Assembly: GCA_002118135.1 (NCBI GenBank)
Contig: BDIU01000316.1
Coordinates: 1-64,000, forward strand
Direction: 5' to 3'
Length of the DNA stretch: 64,000 bases
Source of the DNA: Trebouxia sp. TZW2008
Lineage: Eukaryota; Chlorophyta; Trebouxiophyceae; Trebouxiales; Trebouxiaceae
Part shown: in pieces, positions 1 to 9,148 of the stretch
Numbering within the stretch: position 1 is the stretch's first letter
How the letters are laid out: each line of letters opens with the position of its first letter
The notes under the pieces: model-generated
Seen by the model: only the letters and a program-made list of their open reading frames with translations
What the model was told of the DNA's origin: nothing
The model's database searches: none
Position numbers and translations under genes: made by a program

Positions 1-460
1 GTGCATTGCAGGATGTAAACCTGTAAGCCTTTGACTGGCATCACAGCAATTCAGTGGTGTGAGTGTATTCTGCAGGTGCTGTGTGCAGTCACGGGGCTGT
101 TGTACAGTATGGAGCAAACTTTGCTGGACAGGAGAGTCTGGTCAGTGTCTTGAGTGCATTGCAGGGTGTAAACCTGTAAGCCTTTGACTGGCATCACAGC
201 AATTCAGTGGTGTGAGTGTATTCTGCAGGTGCTGTGTGCAGTCATGGGGCTGTTGTACAGTATGGAGCAAACCATGCTGGACAGGAGAGTCTGGTCAGTG
301 TCTTGAGTGCATTGCAGGATGTAAACCTGTAAGCCTTTGACTGGCATCACAGCAATTCAGTGATATGCATGCTCTGAACAGGTGCCGTGTGCAGCCATGG
401 GGCTATTGTACAGCATGGAGCAGACCTTGCTGGACAGGAGAGTCTGGTCAGGAGCCCTTG
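1..460 (+). repeat. 153-bp tandem array with an exon-like core (3 copies)
   Basis: Copies begin at positions 1, 154 and 307, a period of exactly 153 bp; the third diverges after about 360. Each unit has an intron-like 3' end (ATTCTGCAG), a roughly 100-bp open segment (76-175 in copy 1) and a donor-like GTAAGCC. It therefore looks like a duplicated exon plus short intron upstream of the NELF-C/D exons. The open segment reads GAVVQYGANFAGQESL in one frame, which I do not recognise. Its length is not a multiple of three, so joining consecutive copies would shift the frame. Inclusion of more than one copy is therefore unlikely. Confidence 0.75.
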
Positions 461-627
461 ATATGCTACCTGCCCCTGCCTTCCTCAGTCTGATGCTGGT
501 ATTGGTGCCCTTGCAGCCCCTAATGCACACCAAGGTCAGCTGCAAATGACAACAAACATTTTTCTGCTGATGGTTGCTTGATTGGTGGCTGGGTTGGTTT
601 GACTGGATCGATTGATTGATTGCTTGA

Positions 628-706
<79 letters not shown>

Positions 707-1306
707 ACTGCAACAGTAATCCAGCAAAGTGCTTGGGTGATTGAGTGGAAACCTGGGATGCATGAATGCTCTCATGCCCTCTCAGCTCCTCGAATTTCCA
801 AGCACATGTGACTGTGTATGCTGCAAGCCTGCTTGCTTGCTGTTATCTGTAAGTGCAAATGGTACTTTGAGTAGAATCAGGGATCCACCTTGAGTGATAC
901 GACAAAAGTTATCTGCATACACTGATCATTTGGTTTGTGTGCTTTCCTGGCATGCAGCCCTCGGAATGCGCACTATTGCTTCCAGCAACACGTCAGACAT
1001 GTTATGCGAGTATGTTATACTATGATCACTGACAGGGGAGTATGATGATCTAGTGATACAAAGTCTGCACATTGCTACCCAGATGCCTTTGCAGGATGGA
1101 ACACTGTGGCATCTTATGGTCTTTGTTCAACATTTTGGGAGCAACCTTCTTCCTGTATGTGGTTTATTAAACACTGCGCCTTCCAAACTGCTGTAACAAA
1201 CAGGCACATGCTCTGATGGGTCTATAGACCTGGGCTGCCTGTACACACAGAGCACTCTGACACTCCTGTGACCTCGCTTACATCTCTGCACTCTTTACCT
1301 ATGCAG
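461..1306. other. Presumed intron or 5' region of the NELF-C/D gene
   Basis: No exon could be assigned with confidence. Exon-like snippets follow AG at about 958 and 1095, but neither gives a recognisable peptide. The stretch includes the tetranucleotide microsatellite. Earlier exons of the downstream gene should lie here or left of the window. Confidence 0.4.
628..706. repeat. (CTTG)n tetranucleotide microsatellite, about 19 units
   Basis: An uninterrupted TTGC/CTTG run follows an impure GATTGATTGCTTGATTG lead. Poly-(ACLL) and poly-(KQAS) reading frames over it are translation artefacts of the repeat. Confidence 0.95.
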
Positions 1307-2030
1307 ATAGTGGGCATTGTCGCTGCTGTTCTGGTAGCCATGGGCTCCAAAACAGATTACGCCACTGGTTTTCTGGACTTGTTGGTGTACCTCATGCAGC
1401 AGGGCTGTGTGGGGCCTGCCATGACCATGATCACTCATTGGGCCTCTCGTGGATCAGCCCACCCCTCCCTCGTGAAGCACTTTGTGTTCAAGACTCTGGC
1501 TGTGTGTGGTCCACCATACTCGTCATCCTTCATAGGCATGATGCTCAGGTATGCACACCATGCTCAGAACAACTTGATACAGTATGATGATCTTTGTTTA
1601 CGCCGCAGCCACCCCAGTTCAGGACATCTGATGTAGCATGAGCTGCAACTGGCTAATCGTTGTTTGGCATGAATGTGCACAAAGCCAGTGTGGAATGCCT
1701 GATGGTGAACCCAGCAAAGCAGCAGCATTCCTCAGGTAACCCGATCACGCAATGGATGTAAACACTACTGTCATACCTGTCAATGAGTAGATCATGCTAG
1801 TTGGTCGTTGCTTTCAGATCAGGGGTGCCATTGATCTGTGTCAACTAGTCTGATTGCTAATTTTGTGCAGGTTGATGCTACGGTGTGATCTCAAAAGAGG
1901 GAAACTGAAGGACGGCACTGAGCTCAAGCTGCTGCAGCAATTCTGGGCTTCCGCCGGCAATGTGACTTTCAATCCGCCGTTGTCCCAGCAGGAAGCTGTC
2001 ATGTTGCAGCAGCTTGGCAGCATGCGATAG
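1307..2030 (+). CDS. NELF-C/D (TH1)-like protein, C-terminal exons
   Basis: NELF-C/D is a subunit of the negative elongation factor that holds RNA polymerase II at promoter-proximal pauses in animals. Two exons are clear: 1307-1548, after TTTACCTATGCAG and ending at CTCAG|GTATGC, and 1871-2030, ending in TAG. They join in phase 2. The peptide carries FLDLLVYLMQQGCVGP, then HPSLVKHFVFKTLAVCGPP and YSSSFIGMML. It matches the C-terminal part of animal NELF-C/D residue for residue in spacing (LLDRMVHLLSRGYVLP, then LIRYFVTEVLDVIAPPY, as remembered). A 52-residue tail from the last exon follows. N-terminal exons are unresolved or left of the window, so this is partial (about 133 residues seen). 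The family call comes from motif memory. The alternative is another TH1-domain protein. Confidence 0.7.
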
Positions 2031-3408
2031 CATGACCCTGAATTTCTAAAGAATCACTGGTGTGCAACAGTCGCGGCTTGTGAACATCGCTGTGTTGCAC
2101 AGTCATGTGAGATGTCATGTAGCATTTGAGCTCAAGCATGTGCAGAATACCATGTTTTTGTTGGTGCCTAGATTGCCAGACTGCTTATTTTTCACACAAT
2201 TTTGCACCGTGTGTTTTCGCACCGGGGGAACTGCCATGAAGAAAAGTCACCTGGCATGGAACAAATTAGCACAACATTGTCATCTAAGTCAGACAGGCAC
2301 TGCAGTCAAGCCTGACAGCAATCACAAGCTAACACTTAATGCGTGTTTCGAAGCTGCTTCAAAACACGCTGGCCTGAGCACAGAACAGCCTGGTATGTTG
2401 TATGCAATCTGAATCCAACCTGTTCTTGCTTCCAACAACATCACAGAATGATCACATAATCCACGGCTCTTTTGACCCTAGCTGGTCGGCCAAAAGGACC
2501 AGTTGCTGTGCGAATCCTTGGGGCGTTGCTGCTGTTTAGCCTTGCTACTAGTATCGGAAATTCCGCTCTTTCACAGGCACAATGGCTGTGGACTCAGGAT
2601 TGAGCTCCTGCATCATGAAATGGGTTTTGAAATGTGGATGCGAAGCAGAGCAACATCAACAACAGCTTGCATCATTTGTTTACATCAATGTTTGCCATTG
2701 TCTGCCTTATCCATTCCTTCAAGGGGTCCTGGTCCAGATTGAGCCCCAGAAATCCTGCAACCACCCCACCCCAGAAAGCAACTGGCTCCTGCACATCCGT
2801 TTTCTTCAAAACAACCTCTCGTTGAACTGCAAAGTCGAGACGCTGAGTATGTACAAGTGCCTACCCGAAGAGCAGCCTGGCCTAGATCCAAAGTCAAGAA
2901 GACACGGTCTGAAGTGTTCACGTCCGATCGTTTTGCCACACTAGACACAGCGACGGATCTCCGTCCTGATCTACGAGTGTTGGGCTTGACCTGCATATGG
3001 CGAGTGCGTCTACACAGCGGCACAGTGAAAACTTTGACAGGGTACCGAGATCAAGCACCCACAGCAGATATTTGTGGTCGCGCCACAGTCTTGCTGGCGT
3101 TGCAAAGACTTGGCTGAACAGGCGAAAGCGATCTGCCAATGCTGCATACGCTTGTCGTCATAGCAGGGCCAATTGCTTGCTGTCCTCCGACAAGTCGACA
3201 TGTTCATCGCCGGGCTCCGGAACCATCACATCTTCTGGCAACGAAGCGTTCTTGGACACGTGATCCGGTCATGCTGGGCTACGCATTTTGCACATCTGTT
3301 CAAATTGGATCGAAACTATGCATTTTGCACTTGGATGTTGTCTCATGTGGGGGCATGGGGAGAGGAGGGTGAGGGGCGGTATGGGGACAGGTAGGGGAGG
3401 GGGTTGTT
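2031..3408. other. Intergenic, nothing recognised
   Basis: Short open frames occur on both strands (for example 2062-2412 and 2685-3023), but none has a recognisable motif, plausible splice sites or coherent composition. The sequence becomes CpG-richer after about 2880, which fits transposon-derived DNA leading into the repeat at 3409. Confidence 0.5.
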
Positions 3409-3912
3409 CGACCGAAGAGTTTTATTCCGAGTTGGGCGTGGTTGAAAAACAGGAGCCCCTTGGACGAGCTCTGTCTTTTAGCAGCGACCTGCTACGGTTA
3501 ACATTGTGTCGAAAGACACGCCCCGAGCAGAGTCGCTGCCTGAACACTGTACCAGTTACGTGTAGGGCTGGCATATACAACATTTTCCAGTATCAGATGC
3601 GTATATACGCAGTATCATACGCCGTATTATACTCTTTCGTCTTACTCATACAAACCGTAGAAGGGGTCAAATACAGCCAAAATGGCCTATCCATGGCCAC
3701 GTAACGCCAGCCTTGTCCCTCTTTCGAAGATCGTCAGATCGAACTCGACTCAAAACGTGAGGTCGAACTTGACCCTGAGGTTTATTTCGCTGAGACTCTG
3801 CATAACACAGAAAAGTATGAAAACGGCAGAACTAAAAACACGCCCTTATATGATGTCTTCCCCAACAACGAGGGTGGGGCGAGTATGGGGCATGCCGAAG
3901 CCCTAGGTTTCC
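3409..3912 (+). mobile_element. Dispersed repeat, copy A (interrupted)
   Basis: Aligns along most of its length with the reverse complement of 56020-56430. Shared blocks include GAGCCCCTTGG, AGCGACCTGCTACGGTTAA, GACACGCCCCGAGCAGA, GATCGAACT and GGCGAGTATGGG, then CCCTAGGTT. Copy A has about 160 extra bases (about 3562-3720) that copy B lacks. No coding frame is recognisable. This is a dispersed, probably non-autonomous element; its class cannot be told from two copies. Confidence 0.75.
3562..3720. mobile_element. Nested insertion inside dispersed repeat copy A
   Basis: Absent from copy B at the matching point. Its ends read GGCTGGCATA and TAACGCCAGCC, an imperfect inverted repeat. The interior is rich in TATACGC/ATACGCC motifs similar to the AT-rich interior of the element at 5597-6882. 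It is likely a small MITE. Exact ends and target duplication were not resolved. Confidence 0.45.
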
Positions 3913-4639
3913 GGCATCGGGTTCTTTGTAGCAAGGACCGAGCAAGGAAGCTAAAGACTGCTGTTTAGCGCCTAAACCGTCGCCAGCGCTGATGCAGTGC
4001 ACCACCTGCGTTTCATTTGCTCAAGTGGAGCAGGATGATGTGCAGCTACTTGTGAAGTGCAGCTCGATATATTCTCGAGACACTATCAAGACAGCCATAG
4101 CTTCTGCACAGAGTGGGCTTGCATGCCTTAGAAAGCCAGGGGTCAAACACGTTTCGAGCAAGGTCTTCTGTTAATCCTTCCCAGTTAGGGTTTGCAGGCA
4201 TATGTATGTTGGCGCCAGCTTAGCCGCATTTCAGTATTCATTGATACTGAATGATTTGCAGAGAGGAATTCAGAGGTGACTGGCATCTGCATTCTGTCCG
4301 TCCTGCGTACCTTGCACCTGTCCAACTCAGCATGTTCACCATGCTGCCCCAACAACACGCTAACAATATTGCAGTCTGCAGAGGAGATTACCGATGGTGT
4401 GAGGCTGGTGCACCACAAATGGCTTGCTGCCGGCACCTGAGGGCTGACATGTTCATGTGACTGATCTCTTTGAGCTTGCAAACTTTTTTGTGCCTGGATG
4501 CGTTGCTGGTGTTTTGGGTGCATGCTGGGTATCATAGTATGTTGCTAATATACAGCATGGGTGCATACAATTATGAATTTTGTGTGTCATTAAGTGCCTC
4601 AGAATTGTGACTGTCAAGAGTCACCTGTGGCAGCAAAGG
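3913..4639. other. Intergenic, nothing recognised
   Basis: No open frame with a recognisable product. It lies between the dispersed repeat and the integrase remnant and may be decayed retroelement sequence. Confidence 0.4.
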
Positions 4640-5117
4640 CACTACCTTGTCAGCAAGCTGTCTTTGCAAGCTTTTGTCTCTTTGACACATCTGACAACCT
4701 TGCACATAGTCAGATATTTCTGCTGCCAATGTAGGTCGTCAGAAATGCCTTTGTACGTACACTCTTCAGCGTTCTGCATCCGCGAAAGTGTCCAGCATCG
4801 CCAGATCTAGAGTTATGGTAATTTTTAAGGAGCTGGGCTTTCACAACCTCAATATCAGGTATATTTATCAACCACCTTGAAGTAAAAGTCATTGTGAGCT
4901 TCCATTTCAGCAATTGCCGGCTGGTAGCTTGATCTTTGCAGCTTGTGCAAGCTTGCCCAGTTGAAGCAACAATCTGTGCAAGGTGTAGGGCTGCAGGCAA
5001 CATGTAAGGAGTCGGTATGGATACTGAATCAGTAAGACGCTCATGAGCAACTTCGCTTACGTAAGAGGGTAAGGACTTCTTGCCAGCTGGCCTGTTGCGC
5101 TCGCTGTGGAACTTCAT
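4640..5117 (-). pseudogene. Ty3/gypsy-type integrase zinc-binding (H2C2) remnant
   Basis: The minus strand reads LLKNYHNSRSGDAGHF, then a roughly 25-residue spacer. After a frame break at about 4710 it reads DYVQGCQMCQRDK. This His-x9-His ... Cys-x2-Cys layout is the N-terminal zinc-binding domain of retrotransposon integrases. The in-frame TGA right after the first half and the need for a +1 shift show that it is decayed. No reverse transcriptase, RNase H or integrase catalytic core was seen nearby, and no long terminal repeats were found. It is therefore a fragment of a retroelement rather than a full copy. Confidence 0.6.
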
Positions 5118-5591
5118 TGCTTTGAACCTGTTGGTAGCTCTGGTATGAGGCGCTCATCTACGCCAAATTTCATGAGCTGTGTTGGTACTCATTGTAAGTA
5201 TGTGGATAGTTGGACGGCTTTGGCCAAGGCAAGCCATGTACAAAGAGCTCATCCTCAGGGATAGCAGCCTCCTTGGCGTGTGACACTGGGGAGTATGCTG
5301 GTGGTGATTTTGGATTGCCTGCTATGACATGACACATGACTACATGATACATGACTACGCAGCCAACTTATACTATCTGTACAACAAGATGGCACAAGGC
5401 TATAGATGTGAGGGAGGCAAGGTGTTCTATGCCCCAACCGAGCCTGAGGCAGATGGATGATGCTGCTGGCTGTTGGCAATGCTTGTTGCACTATGATGGG
5501 ATGTGCACATGCAGTAGCTGAGGCGGTTGACTTGTAGGGGTGCATTGCAGTGACAGACTGTTGCAAAATTGCTTGCATCAGCATAGATCAT
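5118..5591. other. Intergenic, nothing recognised
   Basis: Between the integrase remnant and the inverted-repeat element. Open frames on the minus strand show no motif I can name; this may be further retroelement debris. Confidence 0.35.
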
Positions 5592-6887
5592 CTTTGGCCC
5601 CGTCCACACGACGCAGAACATGGTCCACGTGCGGCTTTCGCCAATGGGAAACCGAACGAAATCGCCATTCAATTCGAATTGAATTGCCTTTCGTGAAAGC
5701 GAGTTGGGTTTATTCGCCACGATGTGAGCTCAGCAGAGTTGAGCTAATACTCCAAAGTGCGACTCCCGGCCAATACAATGCTCAATGCTCAGTCGACTCG
5801 AGACTCGAGACTGAGTCGAGGGCTTCAAGGGTTGGCATCTACGGTGGGGTTTCGTATACGTATCTAACCTTCTAACCCGTAGCTACGAGTTAGAAGCCGA
5901 GTTTGGCCGAATCCTAACCTCAAAACCGCCCGTAGACGACTCAGCGTAGATGCTCAGAGCCAGACTGGCACAATTCAAAGTTTTGCATTGATAAGAGCCT
6001 TTTGACGCTATGCTTTGCTTCTATACTTGTGAGCGACTTGTCCCAATCATAACCGAGCTGTTTCCAGTCTGTAGGACATGATTTGGCGTCTGTTGTCGAC
6101 ATGAATGCCTTTGATCGCTTGATCGCAAATAGTGCCGCCACTCCTGACTTCGGGGAGACAGGCTCCAGCAGCAGCAATAAGCATGAGGCACGTTATGAGT
6201 TGTTGAACAATCGGCGCAACAAAGCACTGAAAGACACTAAAGGCTTTGCCAAGTGGTGGAAATGGCTGATACCCTGCCTCACACATGACTCGGACACAGA
6301 TGAGATATCAGGAGTCTATCTGCAGTGCTCACTCTGTGAAGCTCATCTGTCTGCCACCAATGAGAGCAGAATAGCCACCTCACACTTGAAGAATGCTGCA
6401 TGCAAGGCAATCAAGTCTGATCCAGTGGTAGTACAGCCACTGTCTGCTTGCTTTATCATTTCATTGAAGGATTTCACTGACTGGAAACGATGTTAGACAT
6501 TCTGCAGCAGTTGTTGTGGATCAAGCAAGTCATTTGCAGCTGCAATCCAGCTGATGTCAGGCAGAAAATGGTCTCAAAATGCTATATTTTGTGTTATCAA
6601 ATATACGCTGTATATGCCATTGTCTACGCTGTTGAACACCTGTATATGACTGTATATGCTAAATTTGGCTGCTGCAGCACCTCACAGTATAATTGGCAAT
6701 ATACACCCATTGTACGGATAACGGTTAGATCTACCAGTATTATACTGTTTGCTGTTTGGAAAGTCATGTATTTGCCAACCCTAAGGGCTTGCGTCGTGCG
6801 GACAACGCTAGGCCTGAATACGGTTTCAGTGAAGTGATTCTGACTCGACGGTGTAAATGCAATTCACTCGTGTGGACGGGGCCTTTG
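5592..6887. mobile_element. 1286-bp terminal-inverted-repeat element with 5-bp target duplication (hAT-like)
   Basis: Perfect 15-bp inverted termini GCCCCGTCCACACGA lie at 5597-5611 and, inverted, at 6868-6882. Each is flanked outside by the same 5-mer CTTTG (5592-5596 and 6883-6887), which fits a target-site duplication. The interior holds an open frame with a BED-like zinc finger but no transposase catalytic core. It also holds an almost perfect 14-bp palindrome at 5869-5896. Known hAT elements mostly make 8-bp duplications, although some lineages make 5-bp ones, so the superfamily is an inference from the finger. The element looks like an internally deleted, non-autonomous derivative. Confidence 0.75.
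6101..6496 (+). CDS. BED-like zinc-finger ORF inside the TIR element
   Basis: The frame opens at ATG 6101 and gives about 131 residues. The centre reads FAKWWKWLIPCL and then QCSLCEAHLSATNES, followed by SHLKNAACKAI. This is a Cys-x2-Cys ... His-x5-Cys arrangement preceded by a Trp-rich stretch, the usual look of the N-terminal BED-type DNA-binding finger of hAT transposases. The frame ends soon after the finger. No RNase-H-like DDE core or hAT dimerisation motif follows before the right terminus. It is probably a truncated transposase whose function, if any, would be binding the element ends. Confidence 0.5.
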   Translation: MNAFDRLIANSAATPDFGETGSSSSNKHEARYELLNNRRNKALKDTKGFAKWWKWLIPCLTHDSDTDEISGVYLQCSLCEAHLSATNESRIATSHLKNAACKAIKSDPVVVQPLSACFIISLKDFTDWKRC

Positions 6888-7051
6888 TCACATCCGTGCG
6901 GATTAGGGGACAACACGACATTCGCAATAAGACAGTACAACACGACATTCGCAATAGGACAGTATGCTGTCACAGAGCTTACTGCATCACCAAGCCCAAG
7001 AGCAGACACTGTGTTGCCTATCACTGCACAGACACTGCCGACGACTCGTCG

Positions 7052-7327
7052 ATGTCCACGCCATGCACATTTTTCAGCATATACTACAAGCACAGCGAGT
7101 ATGAAGTGTTTCAAACCGAGACCTTGCGTGAAGGTCTCCTCGACCTGCTGAAGGGTAGTGCGAGTAGTCATTTGCGAGCCAGGGCTATACTTTCGGACGA
7201 CGAGCTGCTAGATTACACCTTTCGGCTCGGTGCTGAAAATCTGCGTGACGAAGCCGGTTGGGGTTTAGTCGCTGTTGTGCTGGGCACCAGACTGGTTGAA
7301 ACGCCTTATGATCGCTTTGGTGACTGA
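7052..7327 (+). CDS. Unassigned short ORF
   Basis: ATG 7052 to TGA gives 91 residues with balanced, charged composition (for example LREGLLDLLKGSASSH and DDELLDYTFRLGAENL). I do not recognise it. It lies 165 bp outside the right end of the inverted-repeat element. It may be an exon of a decayed gene or element cargo. There is no evidence of expression, and the coding call is weak. Confidence 0.25.
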   Translation: MSTPCTFFSIYYKHSEYEVFQTETLREGLLDLLKGSASSHLRARAILSDDELLDYTFRLGAENLRDEAGWGLVAVVLGTRLVETPYDRFGD

Positions 7328-9148
7328 CCGTGCAAACGTGTAAGCGATAACACAACAGTGCTGACAGCTTTTACGATTTACCATCGAGCTATGAGCGACG
7401 AGCGCAGCCACTATTGTAGATCTGGGACGTTGCCTGTCACTGCACAGACATTGACTGGGACACAGGATCAGCTAAACTCTGTCTGGCAGGTCTTTGTTGC
7501 CACAAAATCTGAACTTTAACATAGTGAGCTGAGTCTGCTGAGGCATATTGGCTGCGTGTTGACTGCAAGAAGGTATCTGCTGTCAAAGATTGGCCTGTGC
7601 CACAGAGCAGGCTGCAGGTGGCATCATTCTGGGCTTTGCTATCACTGGGCTAAGACGCGTTGTCACGTTATTACATACTCACATGATTGTCTTGCTAGCT
7701 AGCCCTCCTCTGTAGTTTTAACAATGAATGTCTTGACACCCTGTCCAAGTCAGGAAAGCCGTCAGGTCGCTGTGCCACATGCAGATGCTGAAGCTGATGG
7801 CAAGGCAATCAGTGACAGCACTAGCAAGGAGAGCAGCGGCACAAAAGGCTGACCTTTGAGCTGCTGGGTATGCACAAGACAGGTCTTGGCTGCTAGCAGC
7901 CAGTTGGGGTGTCCATCAGGGTGCAGGCATAAGTTTCTGTGCATGTGAGATGCCTAGCTTATGTGTTGCCTGTGGGTATGCACAAACCTTGCATGACAAT
8001 GTTGCTGTGCTCCAGTGTGTCTTGCAATTAGACAGACGTTGAAATGGGCCGCTTTCATGTTGACTGTACTCAGTGAAACTAGAGCTGCAACAGGCTTGAA
8101 TGTCAAAGTTTGTTGCATTGATGTGTGCTCTCAACGTCCTGAGATCAAACTGTACTGAATGTCATGACATTGAATGTATTCAATAATGATATTATCAATA
8201 ATTTTAGAATCCTCATTTGCAACTACTCCGTCATCCTGTGTTTGACTAATCCAGTAGCATCTAATCGCCAGCAATCATAACTGACTTGGTCAGCTGTGTT
8301 TGTCAAAAGTGTCAGGTAGTCAGATTTGGGCAGTGCAAAATGCCATCTAGTGCGCAACTAGACCCCAGATGGCTAATTCACCAGTTTGCCATTTTGCACT
8401 GGAGTAAACGGGATTAGTGACCCAATAGAAGGGCCCCTGTATTCACTGTGCTCCTCAGACACAAGTTTGCTTTAGCTCATGCGCACAAGCAGCACAAATG
8501 TGAGGAATTATGCCTTTCAAACCTTTCCGAATGATATTATGCTACATACCTGTAACAGTATATTATGCTACAGTAGTGCTAGATCCAGTCTGAGACTTGA
8601 CTGGTCATGACAATGTCATGTATCTACAATGGGGTTTCTAGTTCTGTGCCTAGTGACATTAGGGGACAATACGGCATGCATGATGCCTGGCAGGCTGACA
8701 GGTGCAGCAGTGAGGCTAGCAAGCACAAGGACAAATCTGATCGACATAAGGCATTTTCAGCCATTCTGGGTGAGACTCATTTTTAATGCTTACCCTGTGC
8801 TTCGTGATCATCGAACTTCACCTGCTTGTGAGTAAGCCAGAAACTGCTGCTTTGACCCGAGCACCACATTCCCCATCATGTTGTCAAAATCATATATCAT
8901 ATGCACACTTGCTCGGCTTCAGAATCTTATGCAGACATCTGTGAAAGACGTCTCTTGCAGAGGACTTTGGCTGCAATGCTAAGCACCTTCTTGCAAAGAA
9001 CGCAAGTCAAGCCTTTGATCAAGGCTTATATTATATAATATTAAGTTGACAGCTTTGGAGAAAATGCTGGTTCTAGAGAAGCGTCTGCTGGACTCATGTC
9101 TGCTTCAGTTTATGCAGATCATGCCTGTACATGTGCTCAAGCTCGCAA
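7328..9148. other. Intergenic, with one foldback; no gene seen
   Basis: No credible coding frame. It contains the hairpin at 8331-8402 and an AT-rich patch (about 8160-8220). The 3' end and untranslated region of the BRM-like gene on the minus strand should lie in its right-hand part. Confidence 0.5.
8331..8402. repeat. Foldback with nested arms
   Basis: CAGTGCAAAATG at 8331 pairs with CATTTTGCACTG ending at 8401. Inside, GCCATCT pairs with AGATGGC, and CTAG flanks the innermost loop. It could be a small MITE or a decayed inverted duplication. Confidence 0.6.

Noticed and set aside
620..811. Open frames coding poly-(ACLL) and poly-(KQAS)
   Set aside because: Translation of a tetranucleotide microsatellite, open in several frames on both strands; not a gene.
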